DNA of 64,000 nucleotides from Tropicimonas sp. IMCC6043. Lineage in GTDB: Bacteria > Pseudomonadota > Alphaproteobacteria > Rhodobacterales > Rhodobacteraceae. Position 1 is the stretch's first letter. Each line of letters begins with the position of its first letter. The notes below the pieces were generated by a model. The model saw nothing but the letters and a program-made list of their open reading frames with translations. It was not told the DNA's origin and did not search any database. This document shows positions 1 through 8,761 of the stretch, in pieces. The DNA is taken from positions 1 through 64,000 of the forward strand of contig NZ_SELO01000014.1 in the NCBI RefSeq assembly GCF_004146235.1, given 5' to 3'. The position numbers and the translations under genes are program-made.

Positions 1-1
1 C

Positions 2-127
2 TTCGCCCGAAGGCTCAAGACCCTCAGCGGTCTCACGCCATACGAATACATCTGCAAGATCTGGACTTCAGAGCCAGACAGATTCAATGTCGATCCGATC
101 CACCAAATGCCGGGACTGAACACCTAG
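2..127 (+). mobile_element. IS481-family transposase, C-terminal tail only (cut by left edge)
   Basis: An open frame enters from the left edge and stops at 125-127, giving 41 residues. It contains RRLKTLSGLTPYEYIC followed by WTSEPDRFN and ends HQMPGLNT. This is the very conserved C-terminus of IS481-type DDE transposases (the RLKTLxGLTPYEYIC and PxHxxxGLNT blocks). The catalytic core would lie to the left of the window, so intactness cannot be judged. I could not find the terminal inverted repeat in the 150 bases downstream. Marks the left end as accessory DNA. Confidence 0.8.
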
Positions 128-278
128 GATCCGCGCCCGCGCCACGCGATACCGGCCCGGAACCGCTCCTTGCACGGGACGTCTCCCGAGACCCGGTAAA
201 AAAGAATCCTTGCGGCAGCGAGGATATCGGAGTCATCGTTCCGTTTACTCTAGGGAAACTTTTGAACAGGAGCGAAAG

Positions 279-611
279 ATGGCAATCTTCGACGCAATGA
301 ACGAGGCTGTACAGAACAAGGACACGCAGGCCTATATCGACCTCTATGCGGACGACGCCGTCTTCGTGCGGCACCAAAGCGGAAAGTCGATGAGCAAGGC
401 GGAATTTGCCGACATGATCGGCAAGATGATGGCCTCGGACAAGACGGTCATGCGCGAGCGGCGCAAGATCTACGAGAACGATGACATTCTCGTGGTCCAT
501 TCGGTCAACGACTATCCCGACGGGACGCGGGAAGCGGTGCTGATGGCCTGCATGCTGAAGGACGGCAAGATCACCCGGGTCGAGACCGGGGCGACACCAC
601 TGGAGAAGTGA
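279..611 (+). CDS. Small SnoaL/NTF2-like (DUF4440-type) protein
   Basis: A 110-residue protein starting at ATG 279, with AGGAGCGAAAG just upstream as ribosome binding site; the longer frame starting at 210 has no such site. The pattern AMNEAVQNKD.. YIDLYADDAVFVRH at residues 4-30, followed by alternating short strands (ILVVHSV, TREAVLMACML), is typical of the cone-shaped SnoaL/NTF2 fold used by small ketosteroid-isomerase-like enzymes and ligand-binding proteins. No signal peptide, so cytosolic. It stands alone between a transposase tail and a lepA remnant, so its context says nothing on function. The substrate is unknown. Confidence 0.75.
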   Translation: MAIFDAMNEAVQNKDTQAYIDLYADDAVFVRHQSGKSMSKAEFADMIGKMMASDKTVMRERRKIYENDDILVVHSVNDYPDGTREAVLMACMLKDGKITRVETGATPLEK

Positions 612-621
612 AGAAGCGGCG

Positions 622-771
622 TCAGGACTCCATCTTCAGCGCGGTGATGAAGGCTTCCTGAGGGATGTCCACCTGGATGGACTGGCGCATCCGCTTCTGG
701 CCCCCCATCTGCTGTTCCAACAACTTTCTCTTCCGGGCGGCGTGGCGGCGCTTACTCGGATTGCCCGGCAT
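622..771 (-). pseudogene. Vestigial second copy of the lepA 3' end
   Basis: Read on the minus strand this 49-codon frame ends [16 protein letters not shown], then ITALKMES and TGA. The intact LepA 460 bases away ends [24 protein letters not shown]. The match starts around RKRKLLEQQ (intact: RKKKLLEKQ) and is lost upstream of the CYGGD motif, where the remnant reads [11 protein letters not shown]. At nucleotide level the two tails are clearly diverged, so this is not a recent tandem duplication. The C-terminal segment alone cannot be a GTPase. It is either an old duplicate remnant or the tail of a lepA replaced by transfer. Confidence 0.7.
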
Positions 772-1218
772 CCCTTTGGCTAGCTGCTGAAAAGGATCTT
801 GGACGGCCTCTCTGGTCGACCTGCGCCATGTCTACGACGGCATGTTTCCTTCAGTTCAACGAGAGAGATTCTGAAGGCACGGTTCTGGCGCTAATCGGCC
901 TTGCCGAGTGAGTGCTTCGGCAGCCTGTTAAACCCCATCGTCGGATAGCCTCGTTCCGCCCGGCCGCAGGCCGGGCCGCGCCCGACCCTCCCCCCGGGAG
1001 GGCGCATGGTCGACGTCCCGCACCGAAGCAGCGATTTGCAGAGCGACGCCGCCTCGCACCGGTCGAGCGTTGCCTGCGCCCACCCAGGGTCGGGCGCGGC
1101 CCTTTGCGCTTTGATCGGGCGTTGGGAAGGGCGCGAGCTGAGACGGTGCGCTGCGCTTCGACGGTATTGGCACGCAATTGGCTGCGCCAATCGCTTTCGC
1201 CCACCTTCAAAAATGCAG
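772..1218. other. Gene-poor stretch
   Basis: No frame here looks like a real protein: overlapping frames on both strands are Arg/Ala/Pro-rich, as expected for random translation of GC-rich DNA. The stretch contains the inverted-repeat element at 973-1102 (annotated separately). The sequence just right of it, ending near 1205, has no recognisable gene. It lies between the lepA remnant and the terminator of intact lepA. Confidence 0.6.
973..1102. repeat. 130-bp element bounded by a 17-bp perfect inverted repeat
   Basis: The left arm 973-989 and right arm 1086-1102 are perfect reverse complements (GGGCCGCGCCCGACCCT / AGGGTCGGGCGCGGCCC). After a six-base offset the arms continue inward with one mismatch (GGGAGGGCGCA on the left against GGGTGGGCGCA read inward from the right). 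A short hairpin CCCTCCC-CCC-GGGAGGG sits in the left arm. No coding capacity and no obvious target-site duplication. A related GACC(C)TCCCCC-GGGAGGGCGC core occurs at 42877-42898. It may be a non-autonomous mobile repeat or an RNA-structured dispersed repeat. Confidence 0.5.
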
Positions 1219-1245
1219 AAAATGGACAGTCTAGCTGTCCATTTT
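1219..1245 (-). terminator. lepA terminator; stop codon lies in the hairpin loop
   Basis: An 11-bp perfect stem (AAAATGGACAG / CTGTCCATTTT) with a 5-base loop. On the minus strand the descending arm is followed by TTCTGCATTTTTG, a T-rich run. The lepA stop codon TAG (1233-1231) falls partly inside the loop, so the rising arm encodes the last LepA residues. Confidence 0.65.
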
Positions 1246-3030
1246 CAAGGCATTTATGAACGCTTCCTGCGGAATATCTACTTTCCCGAACTGCCGCATC
1301 CGCTTCTTGCCGGCCTTTTGCTTCTCCAGAAGCTTCTTCTTCCGGGTGGCGTCGCCGCCATAGCATTTCGCCGTGACGTCCTTGCGCATCGCCGAGAGCG
1401 TCTCGCGGGCGATCACGCGGCCGCCGATGGCCGCCTGGATCGGGATCTTGAACATGTGGCGCGGGATCAGCTCCTTGAGCTTCTCGCACATGGCCCGGCC
1501 GCGCATCTCGGCGCGGTCGCGGTGGACCATCATCGACAGCGCGTCGACCGGCTCCTCGTTCACCAGCACCTGCATCTTGACGAGGTTGTCGGTGCGGTAG
1601 CCCGCGAGCTGGTAGTCGAAGCTGGCATAGCCCTTGGTGACGGATTTCAGCCGGTCGTGGAAATCGAAGACGACCTCGTTCAACGGCAGGTCGTAGACCA
1701 CCATGGCGCGGGTACCGGCATAGGACAGGTCGAGCTGGACGCCGCGGCGGTCCTGGCAGAGCTTCAGAACGTCGCCCAGATACTCGTCCGGCACCATGAT
1801 GGTCGCCTTGATGCGCGGCTCCTCGATATGGTCGATATCGGCGGGGTCGGGCATGTCCGCCGGGTTGTGCAGTTCGATCTGCGCGCCCGACCGCAGATGG
1901 ATCTGGTAGATCACCGAAGGCGCGGTGGTGATGAGGTCGATATCGTATTCGCGTTCGATCCGGTCGCGCACGACTTCGAGATGCAGCAGGCCGAGGAAAC
2001 CGCAGCGGAATCCGAAGCCGAGCGCGGCGGAGGTCTCCATCTCGTATGTGAAGGAGGCGTCGTTGAGGGCGAGCTTCTCGATCGCCGTGCGCAGGTCCTC
2101 GAACTCGGCATTGTCGACCGGGAAAAGGCCGCAGAAGACGACCGGCTGCGCCGGCTTGAAGCCCGGCAGCGGCGCCGCGCAGGGTTTCTTCTGATGCGTG
2201 ATCGTGTCGCCGACGCGGGTGTCACGGACCTGCTTTATCGAGGCCGTGAGAACGCCGATCTCGCCCGGGCCGAGCTCGGCGATGTCCTGCATCTGCGGGC
2301 GCAGCACGGCGAGCTTGTCGACGCCGTATTTCGCGCCCGTCTGCATCATCAGGATATTGTCGCCCTTGCGGATGACCCCGTCCATCACGCGGATCATGAC
2401 GACAACGCCAAGATAGGAATCATACCAACTGTCGACGAGCATCGCCTTGAGCGGCGCATCCCGGTCGCCCTTGGGCGCGGGCAGACGGGTGACGATGGCC
2501 TCCAGCACCTCGGGGATGCCGACGCCGGTCTTGGCGGAGATCAGGCAGGCATCGGAGGCGTCGATGCCGATCACGTCCTCGATCTGGGTGGCAATGCGCT
2601 CGGGCTCTGCCGCCGGCAGGTCGATCTTATTAAGGACGGTGACGATCTCGTGGTCGGCGTCGATGGCGGTATAAACATTGGCCAGCGTCTGAGCCTCGAC
2701 GCCCTGCGTGGCATCGACCACCAAGAGCGATCCCTCGACCGCCCGCATCGAGCGGGAGACCTCGTAGGCGAAATCGACGTGGCCCGGCGTGTCGATAAGG
2801 TTCAGGATATAGGTCTGACCGTCCCGCGCGGGGTATTCGATGCGCACCGCGTTGGCCTTGATGGTGATGCCGCGCTCGCGCTCGATATCCATTGCGTCGA
2901 GCATCTGCTCCTTCATGTCGCGCTCGGCCACCGTTCCGGTGAGCTGGATCAACCGGTCGGCAAGGGTGGACTTGCCGTGGTCGATATGGGCGACGATGGA
3001 AAAATTGCGGATATGGGCGAGATCGGTCAT
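1231..3030 (-). CDS. lepA: Elongation factor 4 (LepA), ribosome back-translocating GTPase
   Basis: A 599-residue translational GTPase, the usual length. G1 is AHIDHGKST (residues 14-22), G3 DTPGHVDF, G4 NKIDLP; the EF-G-like domains follow, and the LepA-specific C-terminal domain contains CYGGD and ends [14 protein letters not shown]. Acts on ribosomes, peripheral to the membrane, helping translation fidelity under stress. I place the start at ATG 3030 ([13 protein letters not shown]), matching family N-termini; upstream in-frame ATGs at 3039 and 3105 would add a non-conserved extension and none has a clear ribosome binding site. Monocistronic, with its own terminator. Confidence 0.97.
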   Translation of the reverse strand: MTDLAHIRNFSIVAHIDHGKSTLADRLIQLTGTVAERDMKEQMLDAMDIERERGITIKANAVRIEYPARDGQTYILNLIDTPGHVDFAYEVSRSMRAVEGSLLVVDATQGVEAQTLANVYTAIDADHEIVTVLNKIDLPAAEPERIATQIEDVIGIDASDACLISAKTGVGIPEVLEAIVTRLPAPKGDRDAPLKAMLVDSWYDSYLGVVVMIRVMDGVIRKGDNILMMQTGAKYGVDKLAVLRPQMQDIAELGPGEIGVLTASIKQVRDTRVGDTITHQKKPCAAPLPGFKPAQPVVFCGLFPVDNAEFEDLRTAIEKLALNDASFTYEMETSAALGFGFRCGFLGLLHLEVVRDRIEREYDIDLITTAPSVIYQIHLRSGAQIELHNPADMPDPADIDHIEEPRIKATIMVPDEYLGDVLKLCQDRRGVQLDLSYAGTRAMVVYDLPLNEVVFDFHDRLKSVTKGYASFDYQLAGYRTDNLVKMQVLVNEEPVDALSMMVHRDRAEMRGRAMCEKLKELIPRHMFKIPIQAAIGGRVIARETLSAMRKDVTAKCYGGDATRKKKLLEKQKAGKKRMRQFGKVDIPQEAFINALKMDS

Positions 3031-3281
3031 GGCCGGCATATGAGGAGAATCCGGGCTCTGGTCAAGCAGGATCGGTGCAGGAAGCGCCGGGGCGCGGCGC
3101 GGCATCGGCGCCGTCCCGGCACGGGTTCCCGGAACCAGAATTTCAACGGGTTAGAGAAACGTTTCGAGGGGCTGTCGGGCCTGTCCCCGACCGGGAGGCG
3201 GAAGGCCGGGCGGCTTTGCGCACAAGATTGCCGTGTGCCAGGGTGGGTCGGGACGCCGGATGCGCAGGAAAGGAGACCGGA

Positions 3282-3560
3282 ATGGCGGAACGGGTGACGA
3301 TGGCGGTCCGGGTGCGCGGCCGGGTTCAGGGCGTGGGCTTTCGCGCCTGGACGGCGGCGGAGGCGCGAGGGCACGGGCTCGACGGCTGGGTCAGGAACGA
3401 GGCGGACGGCTCGGTCCGCGCGCTGGTTGCCGGGCCGCAGGATCGCGTGGCCCGCCTCCTCGTGGCGCTGGAACAGGGACCGCCTGCGGCGCGGGTGGCG
3501 TCGGTGGAAACCGAGGAAGCGGCAGAGGACGCGGGGTCGGGGTTCCGGGTGACGCGGTAA
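3282..3560 (+). CDS. Acylphosphatase
   Basis: A 92-residue protein. [18 protein letters not shown] at residues 10-27 is the acylphosphatase signature, with the phosphate-binding loop and catalytic Arg in VQGVGFR; the conserved Asn is in [10 protein letters not shown]. Hydrolyses acyl phosphates in the cytosol. Start ATG 3282 is preceded by AAAGGAGA. It stands divergently from lepA and about 200 bases ahead of hisB; the 251 bases between lepA and this gene show no other gene. Confidence 0.92.
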   Translation: MAERVTMAVRVRGRVQGVGFRAWTAAEARGHGLDGWVRNEADGSVRALVAGPQDRVARLLVALEQGPPAARVASVETEEAAEDAGSGFRVTR

Positions 3561-3760
3561 GGCGCGCTTTCAGGCAGGGCACCCCGGCCGTCTCACGGGC
3601 TGCCGTCCAGCCATGCCGGGTGACAGGGAAGGTGCCGGTCCTGCCCCCGTCGGGGCTTCCGCAGCGACGCATTCGCCACAACGCCCCGCGCAGCGTCTGC
3701 TTTCTCTTGGAACGGCAGGCCGGCGGCGCTATGGAACCCGGGTCAGACCGGAGGGACGGC

Positions 3761-4348
3761 ATGCGCAAGGCGACACTCGAACGGGCCACGACCGAGACGA
3801 AGATCTCGGTCGAGATCGACCTGGATGGAACGGGGCGTTACGACGTCGCGACCGGGGTCGGCTTCTTCGACCATATGCTGGAACAGCTCGCCCGCCATTC
3901 GCTGATCGACATGGTGGTGCGCGCCGAGGGCGACCTGCATATCGACGATCACCATACCGTCGAGGACACCGGCATCGCGCTCGGCCAGGCGCTCGTCGCG
4001 GCTCTCGGCGACAAGCGCGGCATCCGCCGCTATGGATCCTGCATGTTGCCGATGGACGACGCGCTGGTCCGTGCCGCGCTCGACCTCTCGGCGCGGCCCT
4101 GGCTCGTCTTCAATGTGGAGTTCCCGAGCGCGAAAATCGGGACGTTCGACACCGAGCTGGTCCGCGAGTTCTTCCAGGCGCTCTCGACTCACGGCGGCAT
4201 CACGCTCCACATCGACGCGCTGCACGGGCTCAACAGCCACCACATCACCGAGGCCGCCTTCAAGGCGGTGGCACGCAGCCTGCGCGAGGCGGTCGAGCCC
4301 GACCCGCGCAAGGCCGATGCGATTCCGTCCACCAAGGGGATGCTCTGA
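3761..4348 (+). CDS. hisB: Imidazoleglycerol-phosphate dehydratase
   Basis: A 195-residue stand-alone IGPD, step six of histidine synthesis (imidazole glycerol phosphate to imidazole acetol phosphate). The metal-binding blocks are present: [35 protein letters not shown]. It is monofunctional, lacking the histidinol-phosphatase domain found in the enterobacterial fusion. Start ATG 3761 follows GGAGGGACGGC. Its stop shares one base with the hisH start (TGATG), so hisB and hisH are probably translationally coupled. First gene of a hisB-H-A-F-E cluster. Confidence 0.96.
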   Translation: MRKATLERATTETKISVEIDLDGTGRYDVATGVGFFDHMLEQLARHSLIDMVVRAEGDLHIDDHHTVEDTGIALGQALVAALGDKRGIRRYGSCMLPMDDALVRAALDLSARPWLVFNVEFPSAKIGTFDTELVREFFQALSTHGGITLHIDALHGLNSHHITEAAFKAVARSLREAVEPDPRKADAIPSTKGML

Positions 4349-4989
4349 TGCCACTGACGGTGGTGGTCGATTACGAGAGCGGCAACCTGCACTCGGCCGA
4401 GAAGGCCTTCCAGAGAATGGCGGCGGAGACGGGCGCGGGCGAGGTCATCGTCTCCGGCCGCCCCGAGGACGTGGCGCGCGCGGACCGCATCGTGCTGCCC
4501 GGCGACGGCGCCTTCCCGTCCTGCAAGGCGGCGCTGGAGGGGCATTCGGGGTTGCAGGAGGCGATAGAGGAGGCCGTTATCGGCCGCGGCCGGCCGTTCA
4601 TGGGCATCTGCATCGGCATGCAGATGATGGCGAGCGTCGGCCGGGAATACCGCGATACGCCCGGTTTCGGCTGGATCGGCGGTGAGGTGGTCCTCATCGA
4701 ACCCTCCGACCCGACGCTCAAAGTGCCGCATATGGGCTGGAACGACCTCGTGGTGACCGAACGGCACCCGGTGCTCGAGGGCATAGAAACCGGCGATCAC
4801 GCCTATTTCGTCCATTCCTACCAGGTCCGGGTGGAGAACCCCGCCCATCGGTTGGCCCATGCCGATTATGGCGGCGAGGTCACCGCGATCATCGGTCGGG
4901 ACACCGTGATCGGCACGCAGTTCCACCCCGAGAAGAGCCAACGGGCGGGGCTGCGGATGATCTCCAACTTCCTGACCTGGGCGCCCTGA
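4348..4989 (+). CDS. hisH: Imidazole glycerol phosphate synthase, glutaminase subunit
   Basis: A 213-residue class I glutamine amidotransferase. The nucleophile is Cys88 in GICIGMQ, with the His-Glu of the triad in GTQFHPEKSQ near the C-terminus and the oxyanion loop VLPGDGAF around residue 50. It supplies ammonia to HisF in the HisHF complex. It overlaps the hisB stop by one base. Downstream, 120 bases with a 9-bp hairpin separate it from hisA. Confidence 0.96.
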   Translation: MPLTVVVDYESGNLHSAEKAFQRMAAETGAGEVIVSGRPEDVARADRIVLPGDGAFPSCKAALEGHSGLQEAIEEAVIGRGRPFMGICIGMQMMASVGREYRDTPGFGWIGGEVVLIEPSDPTLKVPHMGWNDLVVTERHPVLEGIETGDHAYFVHSYQVRVENPAHRLAHADYGGEVTAIIGRDTVIGTQFHPEKSQRAGLRMISNFLTWAP

Positions 4990-5014
4990 AGACTTGGCGA
5001 AATCGGCATCCGGC

Positions 5015-5036
5015 TCCGTGTCGCGGCCGACACGGA
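5015..5036. other. Stem-loop between hisH and hisA
   Basis: TCCGTGTCG and CGACACGGA form a perfect 9-bp stem with a CGGC loop. There is no T-run after it on either strand, so it is unlikely to be a simple intrinsic terminator. It lies in the longest gap of the his cluster and could separate two transcripts or stabilise the hisBH message. Confidence 0.4.
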
Positions 5037-5109
5037 CGTCAGGTCACTTTGCATTCGTGCGCGCGCCGTGGCAGAGAACGGCGCGTGGGAGAAAGAAAGG
5101 ACCGGAAGT

Positions 5110-5829
5110 ATGATCCTCTACCCCGCCATCGACCTCAAGGACGGCCATTGCGTCCGGCTGCTCAAGGGCGACATGGAGAAGGCGACGATCTTTGGCGACG
5201 ATCCCGCCGCACAGGCGCGACAGTTCGCCGAGGCCGGCTGCAAATGGCTGCATCTGGTGGATCTCAACGGCGCTTTCGCCGGTCGACCGGTCAATGCGGA
5301 GGCGGTCGAGGCGATCCTCAGAGCCGTCAAAGTGCCAGTGCAGCTCGGCGGCGGCATACGCGATATCGCCACGATCGAGATGTGGCTCGCGAAGGGCGTC
5401 TCCCGGGTGATCCTCGGCACCGTCGCGGTCGAAAACCCCGAACTCGTGCGCGAGGCGGCCTCGCTTTTCCCCGGCAAGGTGGCCGTCGGGCTCGACGCGC
5501 GAGGCGGCAAGGTGGCGACCCGCGGCTGGGCGGAGGAAACCAACATGACCGTCACCGCGCTTGCCGACCGGCTGGAGGATGCAGGGATCGCCGCGATCAT
5601 CTATACCGACATCGACCGGGATGGTGCCATGCAGGGCCCCAACGTGGCCGCAACGGCGAAGCTGGCGCGCTCGACGACAATCCCGGTGATCGCCTCCGGC
5701 GGCGTCTCCTCGCTCAAGGACATCATCGCGCTGCGCGATGCCGCCGAGATCGCTGGCGTGATCTCGGGGCGGGCGCTTTATGACGGCGCGCTGGACCTAG
5801 GCGAGACGCTCTCCGCGCTGGCCGCCTGA
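5110..5829 (+). CDS. hisA: ProFAR isomerase (HisA)
   Basis: A 239-residue (beta-alpha)8 barrel that opens the ribose ring of ProFAR to give PRFAR in histidine synthesis. It shows [17 protein letters not shown] with the catalytic Asp of strand 1, the phosphate-binding VQLGGGIRD, and [14 protein letters not shown] with the second catalytic Asp, then VIASGGVSS. Start ATG 5110 with GAAAGGACCGGAAG upstream; the upstream in-frame ATG at 5068 would add a non-conserved leader. hisF follows 31 bases later. Confidence 0.96.
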   Translation: MILYPAIDLKDGHCVRLLKGDMEKATIFGDDPAAQARQFAEAGCKWLHLVDLNGAFAGRPVNAEAVEAILRAVKVPVQLGGGIRDIATIEMWLAKGVSRVILGTVAVENPELVREAASLFPGKVAVGLDARGGKVATRGWAEETNMTVTALADRLEDAGIAAIIYTDIDRDGAMQGPNVAATAKLARSTTIPVIASGGVSSLKDIIALRDAAEIAGVISGRALYDGALDLGETLSALAA

Positions 5830-5860
5830 GCCCGCGCCCGATCGAGGAACACAAGACAGC

Positions 5861-6622
5861 ATGTTGAAAACCCGCATCATCCCCTGCCTCGACGTCAAGG
5901 AGGGCCGCGTCGTCAAGGGCGTCAACTTCGTCGACCTGATCGACGCAGGCGACCCGGTGGAGGCGGCCAAGGCCTATGATGCGGCCGGCGCCGACGAGCT
6001 CTGTTTCCTCGACATCAACGCCACGCATGAGAACCGCGGCACGATGTACGACCTCGCGACGCGGACGGCGGAGCAATGCTTCATGCCGCTGACCATCGGC
6101 GGCGGGGTGCGCTCGCCAGAGGACGTGCGCGCGCTGCTGCTCGCCGGCGCCGACAAGGTGAGCTTCAACTCCGCGGCGGTGGCCGACCCGGACGTGGTGG
6201 CGCGCTCGGCCGAGCGTTTCGGCAGCCAGTGCATCGTGGTGGCGATCGACGCCAAGACTGTCGCTCCGGGAAAGTGGGAGATCTTCACCCATGGCGGGCG
6301 TCGGCCGACCGGGATCGACGCGGTGGAGTTCGCGCGGACGGTGGTTGCCAAGGGGGCCGGCGAGATCCTTCTTACCTCGATGGATCGGGACGGCACGCGG
6401 GCCGGTTTCAATATCCCGCTGACCCGCGCGATCTCGGACGCTGTCCATGTTCCGGTGATCGCTTCGGGAGGGGTGGGCACGCTCGACCATCTCGTGGAGG
6501 GCGTGACCGAGGGCGGCGCAAGCGCGGTGCTCGCCGCCTCGATCTTTCATTTCGGGGATTTCACGATCCGCGAAGCCAAGGAGCACATGGACGCGGCGGG
6601 GATTCCGGTCCGGCTCGACTGA
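5861..6622 (+). CDS. hisF: Imidazole glycerol phosphate synthase, cyclase subunit
   Basis: A 253-residue barrel paralogous to His[21 protein letters not shown] carries the first catalytic Asp; [14 protein letters not shown] and IASGGVGT bind phosphate; [13 protein letters not shown] carries the second Asp. It condenses PRFAR with ammonia from HisH to give imidazole glycerol phosphate and AICAR. GAGGAAC lies upstream of the ATG. hisE follows after 62 bases. Confidence 0.97.
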   Translation: MLKTRIIPCLDVKEGRVVKGVNFVDLIDAGDPVEAAKAYDAAGADELCFLDINATHENRGTMYDLATRTAEQCFMPLTIGGGVRSPEDVRALLLAGADKVSFNSAAVADPDVVARSAERFGSQCIVVAIDAKTVAPGKWEIFTHGGRRPTGIDAVEFARTVVAKGAGEILLTSMDRDGTRAGFNIPLTRAISDAVHVPVIASGGVGTLDHLVEGVTEGGASAVLAASIFHFGDFTIREAKEHMDAAGIPVRLD

Positions 6623-6684
6623 GGCCGAACGATGTCCGGTGGGCCAGTCCCGCGGGATATTTTCGAACAGAAGAAGAGGCAGGG

Positions 6685-6999
6685 ATGAGCGCGATCGAGC
6701 GGCTTGCGGACGTGATAGAGGCGCGGAAAGGCGCCGATCCGGATTCGTCCTGGACGGCGAAGCTCCTGGCAAAGGGGCCCGAGAAATGCGCCGAGAAATT
6801 CGGCGAGGAGGCCGTCGAGGCGATCATCGAGGCGGTGAAGGGCGACAGGGCGCGGCTGACCGCGGAAGCGGCGGACGTGCTCTACCACTTGCTGGTCATG
6901 CTGGCGGCGCGCGATGTGCGCCTGGCCGATGTCGAGGCGGAACTGGCGCGGCGCGAGGGGACGTCCGGCATCGCGGAGAAGGCAGCGCGCCCGGAGTGA
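6685..6999 (+). CDS. hisE: Phosphoribosyl-ATP diphosphatase
   Basis: A 104-residue all-helical protein of the MazG/HisE fold. The signature is [20 protein letters not shown] followed by EAVEAIIEA and [12 protein letters not shown], which supplies the acidic metal-binding residues. It removes pyrophosphate from PR-ATP, the second step of histidine synthesis. It is stand-alone here, not fused to HisI as in enterobacteria. ATG 6685 with GAAGAGGCAGGG upstream; the convergent gene ends 3 bases after it. Confidence 0.93.
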   Translation: MSAIERLADVIEARKGADPDSSWTAKLLAKGPEKCAEKFGEEAVEAIIEAVKGDRARLTAEAADVLYHLLVMLAARDVRLADVEAELARREGTSGIAEKAARPE

Positions 7000-7002
7000 G
7001 GC

Positions 7003-7440
7003 TCAGGCGACCCGCCAGCCGGGCGGGAAGAGCCGCGGGATGTCGATCATTGGACAGCGGTTCTCGATGACATCAACGCCCTGCGCCCGTGCCAGAGCAG
7101 CGGCCTCGGCATTGGCAAGACCGAGTTGCATCCAGATCGTCCCAAGCCCCGGAAGATGTGCCAGTGCCGCGGCGACCGTGGCCGGAATCTCCTCGGAGCG
7201 GCGGAAGATGTCGACCATGTCGACTGGGTCGGTGATGTCGGAGAGGCTGGCGACCACGGTCTCGCCAAAGAGCGTCTGGCCCGCGAGGCCGGGATTGACG
7301 CCGATCACGCGATAGCCGCGGTCGACGAGGAAGCGCGAGACATAATGGCTGGGCCGCGTGGGATTGGCGGAGGCGCCGACGCAGGCAATGGTGCGGGTGC
7401 GCTCCAGGACGGCGCGCAAGGTCGGATCAGGATCGGTCAT
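7003..7440 (-). CDS. CoA-binding domain protein (YccU family)
   Basis: A 145-residue Rossmann-fold protein. IACVGASANPTRPSHYVSRF at residues 18-37 followed by GYRVIGVNPG is the CoA-binding fold of succinyl-CoA synthetase alpha and the YccU family; IWMQLGLAN and VIENRCPMID complete the pattern. Members bind CoA in crystal structures, but no reaction is known. ATG 7440 is chosen because conservation begins there; the frame runs on to 7623 without a conserved extension. It converges on hisE with a 3-base gap. Confidence 0.88.
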   Translation of the reverse strand: MTDPDPTLRAVLERTRTIACVGASANPTRPSHYVSRFLVDRGYRVIGVNPGLAGQTLFGETVVASLSDITDPVDMVDIFRRSEEIPATVAAALAHLPGLGTIWMQLGLANAEAAALARAQGVDVIENRCPMIDIPRLFPPGWRVA

Positions 7441-7470
7441 GTGCCTCGCATGCCCACAGTCTGGTCGAAA

Positions 7471-7496
7471 GAAAAGCGCCCGGACGAACCGGGCGC
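7471..7496 (-). terminator. Intrinsic terminator, minus strand
   Basis: GCGCCCGG and CCGGGCGC form a perfect 8-bp stem around a 5-base loop (7476-7496); on the minus strand this is followed by TTTTCTTTC. It lies about 145 bases beyond the stop of the zinc-ribbon gene and about 30 bases before the CoA-binding start, so it should end the rlmB transcript. It could alternatively end a short RNA or attenuate the next gene. Confidence 0.6.
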
Positions 7497-7640
7497 AAGT
7501 TGCGGAACGAGGGACAGTGCAGCGAGTTGCGTTGTTCCAAAACGTCAACTCATAACAAGGATGTAGGTCGAAAACCGCGATATCCAAGGGAATGTAATAT
7601 AAGTGTGAACGAAACGGTAACACGGCGCGAGAGCAGAGCC

Positions 7641-7907
7641 TCAGTCGAAGAGGTCGCCGATCTCGTCGAGAATGTCTTCGAATAGTTTCCCAACCTTCTT
7701 CTTTCCGATTTTCTTCTTATATTTCTTTGGTTTGGAGATATTTTTCGAAGGGGATTTCCGGCCGGTCTTCTGCGGACGGAACGACTTAAGCTCGCTCAGC
7801 GGTGCACCGCAGGCAGCGCAGGCCAGTTCGTGCCGGCCCTGATCGAGGACCAACGCCGCACGGGTGCCGCAGTAGCAGCATGTCGCGACCTTGGTGTTGC
7901 GATACAT
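7641..7907 (-). CDS. Small basic zinc-ribbon protein
   Basis: An 88-residue protein. Two CxxC knuckles, CCYCG (about residue 10) and CAACG (about residue 33), predict one zinc ribbon; then follows a Lys-rich stretch (KKYKKKIGKKKVGK, about residues 61-74) and an acidic tail FEDILDEIGDLFD. The Lys-rich half is encoded by DNA much richer in A+T than its neighbours. It starts one base after the stop of the rRNA methyltransferase gene, so co-expression is likely and a role in RNA or nucleic acid binding is plausible, but function is unknown. Confidence 0.8.
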   Translation of the reverse strand: MYRNTKVATCCYCGTRAALVLDQGRHELACAACGAPLSELKSFRPQKTGRKSPSKNISKPKKYKKKIGKKKVGKLFEDILDEIGDLFD

Positions 7908-7908
7908 C

Positions 7909-8697
7909 TCAGGCTCCGTCTTGCGTCTGTCTGGTTGCATATAGGGCGATCGCGGCAGCGTTGGAGACGTTGAGCGAGCCGAAACTGCCCGCCGCTTCGA
8001 TTCGGACGAGCCCGTCGCAGGTATCCCGGGTGCGGGCACGCAGCCCCGGTCCTTCGGCGCCCATGACGAGGCCGAGCGGGCGGGCGGTGGCCCCGACGGC
8101 GGCCTCGGCGATGCCCTGGTCCGCCTCGCCGTCGAGACCGATGAGCCAGTAGCCCATCTCGCGCAGCTCCAGCATCGCGTCGGCGAGGTTGCGCACCCGC
8201 AGATAGGGTTGGCGCTCCAGCGCGCCCGATGCGGCCTTGGCCAGCGCCCCGGTCTCGGGGGCCGAGTGGCGCAGGGTTCCGATCACCGCGCGCGCGCCGA
8301 AGACTTCGGCCGAGCGCAGGATGGCGCCGACATTATGCGGGTCAGTGACCCGGTCGAGCAGCACAACGCGGGGCGCGCCCGGCCCCGGCGCGCAGAGATC
8401 TGCGAGCTTTCCCCAGTCGAGCGGACGGACTTCAAGGGCCGCGCCCTGGTGGACGGAGCCTTCGTCGAGCGGCACCGGGAACTTGCGCGCATCCGCGATC
8501 TCGGGGTCCATGCCACTTGCGCCTATGGCCTCCGCCAGCTTGTCGGCGGCATTCTTGGTCACAACGAGGCGCAGCCGCTCGCGGGCGGGGTTCTCCAGCG
8601 CGTCGCGCACCGCGTGCAGGCCGAACAGCCAGAGCGTTTCGGCGCTCGCGGCGCGTCTGGCACGTTCCTTTTCGACGACCCAGGCAGGTTTTTTCAT
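7909..8697 (-). CDS. rlmB: 23S rRNA (guanosine-2'-O-) methyltransferase, TrmH/RlmB family
   Basis: A 262-residue SPOUT methyltransferase. The N-terminal substrate-binding domain has LFGLHAVRDALENPAR. The knot domain shows motif 1 DRVTDPHNVGAILRSAEVFG, motif 2 LGLVMGAEGPGL and motif 3 GSFGSLNVSNAAAIALY. By similarity it methylates G2251 of 23S rRNA, but other TrmH-family specificities cannot be excluded. ATG 8697; the upstream frame to 8784 is not conserved. First gene of a pair with the zinc-ribbon protein. Confidence 0.9.
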   Translation of the reverse strand: MKKPAWVVEKERARRAASAETLWLFGLHAVRDALENPARERLRLVVTKNAADKLAEAIGASGMDPEIADARKFPVPLDEGSVHQGAALEVRPLDWGKLADLCAPGPGAPRVVLLDRVTDPHNVGAILRSAEVFGARAVIGTLRHSAPETGALAKAASGALERQPYLRVRNLADAMLELREMGYWLIGLDGEADQGIAEAAVGATARPLGLVMGAEGPGLRARTRDTCDGLVRIEAAGSFGSLNVSNAAAIALYATRQTQDGA

Positions 8698-8761
8698 ATT
8701 CGCATCCTTCCGCCTCCCCCCCTGCCCGCGCATGGGCGAAATGGCAAGCCGGTCCGCGCGG

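Noticed and set aside
1006-3297. A 763-codon open frame on the plus strand antisense to lepA
   Set aside because: Its translation is rich in His, Arg, Asp and Val in the way expected for the complement of a GC-rich gene, and LepA on the other strand is unmistakable.
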